Assembly: GCF_039540375.1 (NCBI RefSeq)
Contig: NZ_BAABEX010000027.1
Location: 1 to 64,000 of the forward strand
DNA from: Acidovorax_G lacteus
GTDB lineage: Bacteria > Pseudomonadota > Gammaproteobacteria > Burkholderiales > Burkholderiaceae_C
Reading direction: 5' to 3'
Length of the DNA: 64,000 bases
Position numbers and translations under genes: made by a program. The notes under the pieces were generated by a model. The model saw only the letters and a list, made by a program, of their open reading frames with translations, did not search any database and was not told the DNA's origin. Positions 8,801 through 18,640 of the stretch are shown piece after piece (position 1 is the stretch's first letter; each line of letters opens with the position of its first letter).

Positions 8801-8831
8801 TGTCGGCCCACCGCGCGTGGCGGTGGCTTTG

Positions 8832-8849
8832 TCATCTGGCGTTCATCTG
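8832..8849. promoter_or_regulatory. Tandem TCATCTG repeat, candidate response-regulator site
   Basis: The heptamer TCATCTG occurs at 8832-8838 and again at 8843-8849, a spacing of 11 bp or one helical turn. Direct half-sites at this spacing are typical of OmpR-family dimers. The pair lies between the divergent kinase gene (start 8800) and the secreted-protein gene (start 8985). Binding by the local regulator is inferred. Confidence 0.4.
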
Positions 8850-8984
8850 CGCGTCAGGCCGTGCTCATGCGGGTGTCAATCCCTGTTCAAGCGCCCCGCG
8901 TCCAATCGTGCGGTGTGCCAGCGGTGGCAGCCACAGCACCGCCGCCAGGTGCGCGTCGTCTATTCCAACAGAAGGAGAAATCGC

Positions 8985-9545
8985 ATGACCAACAAGCCCC
9001 GAGTCCTCATCCCCGTTGCGCTGGCCCTGGCATCGCTGGGCAGCGCCGCATCGGCCACCGTGGTCAACCAGGCCATCTCCGAAGCCGAAGTGCTGCAGGC
9101 GCAGAAGGCGTGGTGCAAGGCCCTGGTGGACATCAGCCAGACCCATGCCACCAGCGGCCAAGCCGCCGCCAAGGCCCTGGCCGAGAAGGTGATCGACGGT
9201 GCTTACGGCTACCAGATGGGTGCCGTGCTGTTCAAGCCCACCCTCACCGTGGCGCCCCAGACCTTCCGCACCACCCGTGCGGGCGCGCTGGCCTATTTTG
9301 TGGGCGGTGACGCCGCCTTCCCCAAGGACACGGGTTTTGCCCTCAAGGGCTGGACGCAGTGCGAATCCAAGAACGCCGCTGTGTTCATCTCGGGCGACTC
9401 GGCCACCACCATGGGCAATGTGATGATCACCGACAAGAGCGGCAAGGTCACCACCGTGGACAAGACCTGGAAGTTCGTGAAGGACGACGCAGGCAAGCTG
9501 CGCATCGTGGTGCACCACTCGTCGCTGCCGTACACGGCGAGTTGA
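8985..9545 (+). CDS. Secreted SnoaL/NTF2-like protein of unknown function
   Basis: A 186-residue protein with a clear signal peptide (MTNKPRVLIPVALALASLG, cleavage near SAASA) and AAGGAG five to eight bases before the ATG. The mature part has the pattern of a cystatin-like or NTF2-like fold: EVLQAQKAWCKALVDIS, then GALAYFVGGDAAFP and a C-terminal KLRIVVHHSSLP. Similar proteins are, as I recall, sometimes labelled phosphoribosyl-AMP cyclohydrolase in databases; I see no support for that activity. The gene is divergent from the two-component system, with a tandem repeat between them, so it is plausibly controlled by it. It appears monocistronic. Confidence 0.75.
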   Translation: MTNKPRVLIPVALALASLGSAASATVVNQAISEAEVLQAQKAWCKALVDISQTHATSGQAAAKALAEKVIDGAYGYQMGAVLFKPTLTVAPQTFRTTRAGALAYFVGGDAAFPKDTGFALKGWTQCESKNAAVFISGDSATTMGNVMITDKSGKVTTVDKTWKFVKDDAGKLRIVVHHSSLPYTAS

Positions 9546-9867
9546 GGGGGCACAGGGCAGGCGCTTGCGGCCTGCTCAGCCAGCGCACACAGGTGTGAAC
9601 AGGGCCTTGGGTTTTCCCTTCCCCCTGGCGATGGCCCATTTCCGCCGCGGGCTGGGGTTCGTGGCACTTGATGCACGGGAGTGGCCGCGGAGGTGGTCGT
9701 ACACCGAGAGGTCTTGCGGGGTTCGTTCGAAGCGCTGCGTCTCACAAAGCAAAAGGGCCAGCAAGGTTGCCTTGCTGGCCCTTTGTGTTGAAGCGAGCCC
9801 TAGGGCTTCTCAGTGGTCGCCATGAGATCCAAATGCGGCATCTCCGCGTGTGATGGTGAAAACTCCC
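9546..9867. other. Intergenic region between secreted protein and gyrB
   Basis: These 322 bp contain the strong hairpin at 9752-9784 and no gene I can support. Open frames on either strand lack ribosome binding sites and family resemblance. Confidence 0.6.
9752..9784 (-). terminator. Rho-independent terminator, probably of gyrB
   Basis: A 15-bp perfect stem, AAAGGGCCAGCAAGG (9752-9766) with CCTTGCTGGCCCTTT (9770-9784), closes on a three-base TTG loop. Reading on the minus strand, it follows the gyrB stop codon by about 85 bp and ends in TTT with more T nearby. It could also stop convergent plus-strand transcription from 8985. Confidence 0.8.
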
Positions 9868-12489
<2,622 letters not shown>

Positions 12490-12573
12490 GGCAAGGCCTT
12501 GGGGTCGGTGGGGCCGGTGGGCTCCACGGGGGGCGATCCGGTGGATCGGTCCGTCAAAAACAGAATCTGAAGA

Positions 12574-12627
12574 AATTGGCTGCTCGTGCTTATTAATCAA
12601 GCACGAGCAGCTATGAAAATCATAGCG
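12574..12627 (-). repeat. Palindromic interspersed element, copy 2 (gyrB-dnaN spacer)
   Basis: The hairpin arms GCTCGTGCTT (12582-12591) and AAGCACGAGC (12599-12608) are perfect complements around a seven-base loop. Then come AGCTATGAAAATCATAGC, itself a small inverted repeat, and the AATTGG edge on the other side. This copy fills a third of the dnaN-gyrB spacer. By my count 40 of 48 aligned bases match the copy inside the short-chain dehydrogenase gene at 29979. Confidence 0.9.
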
Positions 12628-12644
12628 CTCGGCGGGCGGGGCGA

Positions 12645-13763
12645 TCAGATGCGCATGGGCATCACGACGTACTTGAAGCGGTCGTTGTCGGGGATGGTCA
12701 GCAGCGCCGAGCTGTTGCCGTCCGACAGCTCGATCTTCACCATGTCCTGGTCCATGTTGGCCAGCGCGTCGATGAGGTAGGTGACGTTGAAGCCGATCTC
12801 GATGGTGTCGCCACCGTAGTCGATGTCGAGCTCGTCCACGGCCTCTTCCTGCTCGGCGTTGTTGGCGGCCACGCGCAGGGTGCCGGGCTCCAGGTTCAGG
12901 CGCACGCCCTTGAACTTGTCGCTGGTCATGATGGCCGTGCGCTGCAGGCTGGCCAGCAGCGGGGCGCGGCCCAGGATCAGGCTGTTCTTGTGGTTGCGCG
13001 GGATCACGCGGTTGTAGTCGGGGAACTTGCCCTCGACCAGCTTGGTGACGAACTCCATGCCGCCGAAGGTGAACTTGGCCTGGTTGTTCGCAAATTGCAT
13101 CTCGATGTGCGGCTGGTTCTCGCCGCCGGCGTCCGACAGCAGGCGCTGCAGCTCGATCACCGTCTTGCGCGGCAGGATGACTTCCTGCTTGGGCACTTCC
13201 ACGTCCAGCGTGGCGCTGGCAAAGGCCAGGCGGTGGCCGTCGGTAGCCACCAGGCTCAGCGTGTTGCCCTCGGCCACGAACAGGATGCCGTTGAGGTAGT
13301 AGCGGATGTCCTGCACCGCCATGGCAAACGAGACTTGCGACAGCAGGCCCTTGAGCACCTTCTGCGGCACGCTGAACACCGGGCCGAACGAGGCCGACTC
13401 CTGCACCAGCGGGAAGTCTTCGGCCGGCAGGCTGGTGAGCGTGAAGCGGCTCTTGCCGCCCTTGAGCATGAGTTTGGCCTGCTGGGTCTCCAGGCTCACC
13501 GTCTGGTCGGCGGGCATGGTGCGCAGGATGTCGATGAGCTTGCGCGCGCCGATGGTGGTGGTGAAGTCGCCCGTGTCGCCGCCCAGTTCGGCCGTGGTGC
13601 GGATCTGGATCTCCAGGTCGCTGGTCGTGAACTGCAGCGCATTGCCCGTCTTGCGGATCAGCACGTTGGCCAGGATGGGCAGCGTGTGGCGGCGCTCCAC
13701 GATGCCTGCCACCGATTGCAGCACGGCGAGCACTTTGTCTTGTGTGGCCTTCAGGACGATCAT
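12645..13763 (-). CDS. dnaN: DNA polymerase III sliding clamp (beta subunit)
   Basis: A 372-residue processivity clamp, near the usual 366-370 residues. The N-terminus MIVLKATQDKVLAVLQSVAG and the C-terminus YVVMPMRI are diagnostic; the second ends in the classical PMR(I/L). The three clamp domains follow one another without gaps. The ATG at 13763 is preceded by AGAGG. It lies downstream of dnaA in the same orientation, with a 171-bp spacer, the standard dnaA-dnaN arrangement. Confidence 0.97.
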   Translation of the reverse strand: MIVLKATQDKVLAVLQSVAGIVERRHTLPILANVLIRKTGNALQFTTSDLEIQIRTTAELGGDTGDFTTTIGARKLIDILRTMPADQTVSLETQQAKLMLKGGKSRFTLTSLPAEDFPLVQESASFGPVFSVPQKVLKGLLSQVSFAMAVQDIRYYLNGILFVAEGNTLSLVATDGHRLAFASATLDVEVPKQEVILPRKTVIELQRLLSDAGGENQPHIEMQFANNQAKFTFGGMEFVTKLVEGKFPDYNRVIPRNHKNSLILGRAPLLASLQRTAIMTSDKFKGVRLNLEPGTLRVAANNAEQEEAVDELDIDYGGDTIEIGFNVTYLIDALANMDQDMVKIELSDGNSSALLTIPDNDRFKYVVMPMRI

Positions 13764-13934
13764 CTCAACAACCTCTTGTGGTGATGGGTTTGGTGCGCAG
13801 ACAGCGGCCTGCTGGGCCCTGCCTCCCCCGGGGTGCACAGCCTGCCATTTTGCCCGCTCGGCGGGGCGCTTTCGCCCCGGTGGCGGCGGCCCGGCAGGGG
13901 GATGTGCCAACCAGCGTGCCCGGCAGTCGCATGG

Positions 13935-15359
13935 CTAGCCCTTGAGGGTCTGCTCCAGCACATGCAGCTGCTGGTTCAGCTCGGTGAGTTGCTGGCGTTC
14001 GGCCGCAATCTTGCGCACCGCGTGCAGCACGGTGGTGTGGTCGCGCCCGCCGAACAGCTCGCCGATCTCGGGCAGGCTTTTCTGCGTGAGCTCCTTGGCC
14101 AGGTACATCGCAATCTGGCGCGGCCGCGCAATGCTGGCCGGGCGCTTCTTGCTGTACATGTCGGCCACCTTGATCTTGTAGTAGTCGGCCACCGTTTTCT
14201 GGATGTTCTCCACGCTGATCTGCCGGTTCTGGATCGACAGCAGGTCGCGCAGCGCCTCGCGCGCGAGCTGGATGGAGATTTCCTTCTGGTTGAAGCGGCT
14301 GTACGCCAGGATCTTGCGCAGAGCGCCCTCGAGCTCGCGCACGTTGGAGCGCACGTTCTTGGCCACGAAAAACGCCACTTCCTCGGGCATTTCGGCTGCT
14401 TCCACCCGCGCCTTGTTGATCAGGATGGCCACGCGCATTTCGAGCTCGGGCGGCTCGATCGCCACCGTCAGGCCCGAATCGAAGCGCGACACCAGCCGCT
14501 CGTGGATGTTGGCCAGGCCCTTCGGATAGGTGTCCGAAGTCATGACGATGTGGCTCTTTTTGGCCAGCAGCGCCTCGAACGCGTTGAAGAATTCTTCCTG
14601 CGTGCGGTCTTTGTTGGCAAAGAACTGCACATCGTCGATCAGCAGCAGATCCAGGTTGTGATAACGCGCCTTGAATTCGTCGAACGTGCGCCGCTGGTAG
14701 GCCTTAACCACATCCGAAACGAACTGCTCGGCGTGGATGTAGAGAACATTGGCGTCGGGCTTGTCCTGCAGCAGCCGGTTGCCCACGGCGTGTACCAGGT
14801 GGGTCTTGCCCAGGCCCACCCCGCCGTAGATGAACAGCGGGTTGTACAGGTGCCCGGGCGAGCCCGCCACGTGCATGGCCGCAGAGCGCGCCATGCGGTT
14901 GGCCGTGCCCTCCACCAGCGTCTCGAACGTGAGCGCCGGATTGAGCCGGTTGCGAAAGCCGCTCACGGCTGGGGCGTCGGCCGGCGGGGCGGCCTCGGGC
15001 GCGGCGCTGGCCACCGGGGCCGGCTCGGCCGCAACCGGGCGCACATACGTGCGGGCAACGCTTTCCCGCTGAGCAAGCGCTAACTCCAAGGTCACGGGTT
15101 GGCCGTAGATGGATTCGAGCAGCGCCGCAATCCGGCCCGCGTACTGCGCGCGGATCCAGTCGAGCTTGAAGCGGTTGCCCACGAGCAGCGTGAGCTTGGA
15201 GAAGTCCGGAGCGACCTGGGCCACCAGGGGCTTGATCCAGGTGTTGAACTGCGTCTCCGGAAGGTCCTGTGCCAGCTGCTCCACGCAGGCTTGCCACAGG
15301 GCCTGGCCCGCATCGGCATCGGTGTCGTCAGCGGGCCGGCGGGAGAGTTCCTCGGTCAT
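13935..15359 (-). CDS. dnaA: Chromosomal replication initiator DnaA
   Basis: A 474-residue AAA+ initiator. Domain I (residues about 1-90) contains WIKPLVAQVAPDFSKLTLLV. A Pro/Ala-rich linker spans about 110-150. The AAA+ domain has Walker A GGVGLGKTHL and Walker B LLLIDDVQFF. The C-terminal helix-turn-helix has the DnaA signature FGGRDHTTVLHAVRKI, which reads DnaA boxes. The ATG at 15359 gives the conventional MTEELSRRP start. The promoter upstream contains a consensus DnaA box over its -35, so autorepression is likely. Confidence 0.97.
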   Translation of the reverse strand: MTEELSRRPADDTDADAGQALWQACVEQLAQDLPETQFNTWIKPLVAQVAPDFSKLTLLVGNRFKLDWIRAQYAGRIAALLESIYGQPVTLELALAQRESVARTYVRPVAAEPAPVASAAPEAAPPADAPAVSGFRNRLNPALTFETLVEGTANRMARSAAMHVAGSPGHLYNPLFIYGGVGLGKTHLVHAVGNRLLQDKPDANVLYIHAEQFVSDVVKAYQRRTFDEFKARYHNLDLLLIDDVQFFANKDRTQEEFFNAFEALLAKKSHIVMTSDTYPKGLANIHERLVSRFDSGLTVAIEPPELEMRVAILINKARVEAAEMPEEVAFFVAKNVRSNVRELEGALRKILAYSRFNQKEISIQLAREALRDLLSIQNRQISVENIQKTVADYYKIKVADMYSKKRPASIARPRQIAMYLAKELTQKSLPEIGELFGGRDHTTVLHAVRKIAAERQQLTELNQQLHVLEQTLKG

Positions 15360-15407
15360 TGCAAAGCGATTCTTGTTGTGGATAGGAGGAACGAAGCCTG
15401 GCCGCGG

Positions 15408-15436
15408 ATTGTAGCTTGTCAAAAAGTTATCCACAA
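15408..15436 (-). promoter_or_regulatory. dnaA promoter
   Basis: On the minus strand a -35 TTGTGG (15436-15431) and a -10 TACAAT (15413-15408) are separated by exactly 17 bp. Transcription would start near 15401, leaving a leader of about 41 bases. The DnaA box at 15427-15435 overlaps the -35 and the spacer. Confidence 0.6.
15427..15435 (+). promoter_or_regulatory. Consensus DnaA box (TTATCCACA)
   Basis: A perfect R-type DnaA box. A second, weaker box reading CTATCCACA on the minus strand lies at 15385-15377 inside the likely dnaA leader. I find no further clear boxes in the dnaA-rpmH interval. Confidence 0.75.
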
Positions 15437-15673
15437 TTTGCGGCAGGCCCTGGCGTGGCATGCGCGCGGCACGGTGTGATGGCTGTGCTGGGCAGTGTCG
15501 CGTGCGGCAGCGGTATGCCGGTGTGCCTTATGCCGTTGCGCCCTCGGCGCGGGCGGCAAACCGTGTGGCGCCGCCCTGCGGGCGACCGCAAGGTCTCCGG
15601 TCGTGATGTGGTCGCCGGTCGGTGTCTGAGGGCGCATCCTCCAGCGCCGGGCGCGCATCCTAACCCCGGACAA

Positions 15674-15702
15674 TTGCCAGTTCAAGCGAAGGCTGCGATA
15701 AT
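15674..15702 (+). promoter_or_regulatory. rpmH operon promoter
   Basis: A -35 TTGCCA (15674-15679), a 17-bp spacer and a -10 GATAAT (15697-15702), preceded by TGC as an extended -10 element. Transcription would begin near 15709, giving a leader of about 158 bases before rpmH. Growth-rate-linked control is expected for such a ribosomal protein promoter but is not shown by the sequence. Confidence 0.65.
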
Positions 15703-15866
15703 TTCTGGTTCCCTGAAAAGCGTTCAGGGCAATCTGAACCGGCAAGTTGCGTTTCGCACTTGCTTCGCAACCCGGGCCGTGACGTCCGCCATGCCCCGGT
15801 TGCAGCGTACCCGTGCGGGGTTCAGCCTCAGCAGCGGACCCGACTGAACCTCCAAGGAATCTCATC

Positions 15867-16001
15867 ATGAAACGTACTTACCAGCCTTCCAAGACCCGCC
15901 GCGCCCGCACCCACGGCTTCCTCGTGCGCATGAAGACCCGCGGCGGCCGTGCCGTGATCAACGCACGCCGCGCCAAGGGCCGCAAGCGCCTGGCTGTCTG
16001 A
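15867..16001 (+). CDS. rpmH: 50S ribosomal protein L34
   Basis: The 44-residue, highly basic L34 protein of the large subunit. MKRTYQPSKTRRARTHGFL is nearly invariant across bacteria, and the C-terminus KGRKRLAV is typical. AAGGA precedes the ATG by nine bases. It heads the conserved rpmH-rnpA-yidD-yidC cluster next to the origin. Confidence 0.98.
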   Translation: MKRTYQPSKTRRARTHGFLVRMKTRGGRAVINARRAKGRKRLAV

Positions 16002-16063
16002 GGCCGTTCCCGGTCCGCGACCTGCTCTGGCCCATGCCGACAGGTCTCCGTCGGGGCGCTTGC

Positions 16064-16555
16064 ATGCAACGGCTCAAGACCCGCGCGCAATTCCAGGCCG
16101 TCATGGGGGGGCAAACCGTCTCCCGCACTGCGCACTTTGCGCTGCACCGCCTGGATCTGTCCGCATCAGTCGCCGCTGTCGACAGCGTTCCTCCCCTCTC
16201 AGGGCCCGATGGCTCGCCTTCAAGGCGGGCGTCGCAGGCCCTGTTTGGCGTGGACGATGTGTGGCTCGGGGCGGTGGTGCCCAAGCGCTGGGCGCGCCGC
16301 GCGGTTACGCGCAACGCCATCAAGCGCCAGATCTACACCGTGGGCGCTGGTTTTGAGGCGCAATTGCCCGGGGCAGCACACGTGGTGCGGCTGCGCAGCG
16401 GGTTTGATCGCAAGGTGTTCGTGAGTGCCGTGTCCGACCCGCTGCGCCGCGCGGTGCGCGACGAGCTGCTGCAGCTTTTCGGCGGTGCGGTCCGCCGCGT
16501 AGGCCGCACCGTCCAGCCGGTGGTGGCTGTGTCTGCCCAGGAGGCAGCACCATGA
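16064..16555 (+). CDS. rnpA: Ribonuclease P protein component
   Basis: A 163-residue basic protein, the partner of the RNase P RNA in 5' maturation of tRNA. The start MQRLKTRAQFQAVMGG is family-typical, and the RNA-binding RNR region appears as RRAVTRNAIKRQIY. An insertion of about 30 residues after the first strand (SVAAVDSVPPLSGPDGSPSR) makes it longer than the E. coli protein of 119 residues. I chose the ATG at 16064 over an in-frame ATG at 16034, because homology begins at MQRLK. Its stop overlaps the yidD start by four bases. Confidence 0.93.
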   Translation: MQRLKTRAQFQAVMGGQTVSRTAHFALHRLDLSASVAAVDSVPPLSGPDGSPSRRASQALFGVDDVWLGAVVPKRWARRAVTRNAIKRQIYTVGAGFEAQLPGAAHVVRLRSGFDRKVFVSAVSDPLRRAVRDELLQLFGGAVRRVGRTVQPVVAVSAQEAAP

Positions 16556-16839
16556 TGCGCGCACTGTTGATAGGCATCGTGCGGGCGTACCGCCTTCTGT
16601 TGAGTCCCTGGCTGGGCTCTGCCTGCCGGTTTGAGCCCACCTGCTCGGTCTATTCGCTGCAAGCCCTCGAGCGGCATGGTGCCGCGGCGGGCAGCTACCT
16701 CACGCTGCGTCGTCTCGCGCGCTGTCATCCGTGGTGCGACGGTGGCCTTGACCCCGTGCCCGACGAACTCCCGCGCGGTCTGGGGTTGTTTTCGCGGCTG
16801 GTACCGTCCTGCCCCCCACCCTCTTCCTCCAAGAAGTAG
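16552..16839 (+). CDS. yidD: Membrane protein insertion efficiency factor YidD
   Basis: A 95-residue amphipathic protein that helps YidC-dependent membrane insertion. It has the family core IVRAYRLLLSPWLGSACRFEPTCSVY (given here only as positions about 9-34), with its conserved cysteines, and RRLARCHPWCDGGLDPVP downstream. The ATG overlaps the rnpA stop in an ATGA junction, so translation is probably coupled. A short Ser/Pro tail follows the conserved domain. Confidence 0.95.
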   Translation: MMRALLIGIVRAYRLLLSPWLGSACRFEPTCSVYSLQALERHGAAAGSYLTLRRLARCHPWCDGGLDPVPDELPRGLGLFSRLVPSCPPPSSSKK

Positions 16840-16844
16840 TCTTC

Positions 16845-18551
16845 ATGAACGACATTCGCCGCACCATCCTGTGGGTGATTTTTGGCTTCTCCATGGTCCT
16901 GCTGTGGGACAAATGGCAGCTGCACAACGGCAAGCAGGCCACTTTCTTCCCAACGCCCTCCACGGCTTCGGCACCGGCAGCTGCGTCTGCGTCCGCACCT
17001 GCGAGCGCGAACAGCAGCGTGCCGGTTTCCAGCGCGCCACTGCCCACTGCTGCGGCAGGCGCTGCCGCCGTGCCCGGAGGGCAGCCTCCGGCTACCCCAG
17101 CTGCAACGCGTGAGCGTGTGGAAGTCACGACCGATGTGTACCGCCTGCAATTCGACACCGAAGGCGGCACCCTGGTACGCGCCGAACTGCTCAACCACCG
17201 CGACATGGCCGACAAAGAGCGCAACTTTGTGCTGTTTGACGAGAGCGCCATGCGTGCCTACATGCCCCAGAGTGGCTTGATCGGCGGCAGCTTCCCCACC
17301 CACAAAACCCCGATGACCCTGGTGGCTGGCCCGCGCAGCCTGGGCGACAGCGATCAGGAGCTGAGCGTGCGCTTCGAGTCGGCTGCGACAGGCGGCGTCA
17401 AGCTGGTCAAAACCTGGACCTTCCGCCGTGGTGCTTACGACATTGCAGTGCGCCACGACGTGGTCAACACGGGTACCGACCCTGTGGCCCCGCAGCTGTA
17501 CCTGCAGCTTGTGCGCGATGGCAACAAGCCGCCGGGCGAATCCTCGTTCTACTCGACCTTCACCGGCCCGGCCGTGTACACCGACGCCAAGAAGTACCAA
17601 AAGATCGAGTTCTCGGACATCGAGAAGAACAAGGTCGATATTCCGAAGGACGCGACCAACGGCTATGTGGCGATGGTGCAGCACTACTTTGCCAGTGCAT
17701 GGCTTCTGGGCGACGGCGTGACGCGTGAACTGTTCACCCGCAAGGTCGACAACAACCTGTACTCGGTGGGCATGATCACTCCCTTGGGCACCGTGGAGCC
17801 AGGTGCCACCAAAACCGTCGAAGCCCGCCTGTTCGCCGGTCCACAGGTCGAGACCACCCTCCAAGACCTCGCACCCGGTCTGGAGTTGGTCAAAGACTAT
17901 GGTTGGCTGACCATCCTGGCCAAGCCGCTGTACTGGCTGCTGGACCAGCTGCACAAGGTGCTGGGCAACTGGGGCTGGGCGATCGTGGCGCTGGTGTTCC
18001 TGCTCAAGATCGCCTTCTACTGGCTCAATGCCAAGGCGTATGCCAGCATGGCCAAGATGAAGGCCATCAACCCCAAGATCATGGAGATGCGCGAGCGCCT
18101 CAAGGACAAGCCCCAGCAGATGCAGCAGGAGATGATGCGCATCTACCGCGAGGAGAAGGTCAACCCGATGGGGGGCTGCTTCCCCATCATGATCCAGATC
18201 CCGGTGTTCATCGCGCTGTACTGGGTGCTGCTGTCCAGCGTCGAAATGCGCAACGCGCCGTGGATCGGCTGGATCCACGACCTGTCCACGCCCGACCCCT
18301 TCTTCATCCTGCCGTTGCTTATGACCCTGAGCACGCTGCTGCAGACGGCGCTGAACCCCGCGCCGCCGGATCCGCTGCAGGCCAAGATGATGTGGTTCAT
18401 GCCGCTGATCTTCAGCGTGATGTTCTTCTTCTTCCCGGCGGGCTTGGTGCTGTACTGGCTGACGAACAACATCCTGTCGATCGCGCAGCAGTGGATCATC
18501 AACACCCGCATGGGTGTGCCGCCCCAGTTCAACCTGCCGAAGTTCAAATAG
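16845..18551 (+). CDS. yidC: Membrane protein insertase YidC
   Basis: A 568-residue inner-membrane insertase (Oxa1 family), near the E. coli length of 548. The first membrane segment is about residues 7-22 (ILWVIFGFSMVLLWDKW). A Ser/Ala/Pro linker and the large periplasmic beta-domain follow to about residue 350. The conserved five-helix insertase core ends with WFMPLIFSVMFFFFPAGLVL and a second core stretch includes NPMGGCFPIMIQIPVFIALY. It starts five bases after yidD. A terminator follows at 18571. Confidence 0.97.
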   Translation: MNDIRRTILWVIFGFSMVLLWDKWQLHNGKQATFFPTPSTASAPAAASASAPASANSSVPVSSAPLPTAAAGAAAVPGGQPPATPAATRERVEVTTDVYRLQFDTEGGTLVRAELLNHRDMADKERNFVLFDESAMRAYMPQSGLIGGSFPTHKTPMTLVAGPRSLGDSDQELSVRFESAATGGVKLVKTWTFRRGAYDIAVRHDVVNTGTDPVAPQLYLQLVRDGNKPPGESSFYSTFTGPAVYTDAKKYQKIEFSDIEKNKVDIPKDATNGYVAMVQHYFASAWLLGDGVTRELFTRKVDNNLYSVGMITPLGTVEPGATKTVEARLFAGPQVETTLQDLAPGLELVKDYGWLTILAKPLYWLLDQLHKVLGNWGWAIVALVFLLKIAFYWLNAKAYASMAKMKAINPKIMEMRERLKDKPQQMQQEMMRIYREEKVNPMGGCFPIMIQIPVFIALYWVLLSSVEMRNAPWIGWIHDLSTPDPFFILPLLMTLSTLLQTALNPAPPDPLQAKMMWFMPLIFSVMFFFFPAGLVLYWLTNNILSIAQQWIINTRMGVPPQFNLPKFK

Positions 18552-18570
18552 GCTGGTGGGATCACCCCTC

Positions 18571-18604
18571 GCAAAAGGGCCGCATCTGCGGCCCTTTTGC
18601 TTGA
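18571..18604 (+). terminator. Rho-independent terminator after yidC
   Basis: GCAAAAGGGCCGCA (18571-18584) pairs perfectly with TGCGGCCCTTTTGC (18587-18600) around a two-base loop. It lies 20 bp after the yidC stop and ends in CTTTTGCTT, so termination of the rpmH-yidC unit is likely. mnmE begins 37 bp later. Confidence 0.8.
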
Positions 18605-18640
18605 TGGCCCATCGCCCTGTGCCCGGAGGACAATCGCCCC

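Larger units (their letters stand above)
15360..15866. other. dnaA-rpmH intergenic region, candidate oriC
   Basis: This 507-bp interval separates leftward dnaA-dnaN-gyrB from rightward rpmH-rnpA-yidD-yidC. In other Burkholderiales oriC lies here, and co-orientation of both gene blocks away from this point fits. It contains one perfect and one imperfect DnaA box, the dnaA promoter and the rpmH promoter. I see no cluster of boxes and no long AT-rich stretch, so the origin assignment is by context more than by sequence. Confidence 0.45.

Noticed and set aside
9001..9545. Phosphoribosyl-AMP cyclohydrolase assignment for the secreted protein
   Set aside because: I recall this label for similar proteins, but the protein has a signal peptide, and I see no HisI metal-binding cysteines or motifs.
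12490..12600. A longer gyrB start giving MINKHEQPISS
   Set aside because: The extra residues are encoded by the palindromic repeat and spacer, and homology begins after 12489.
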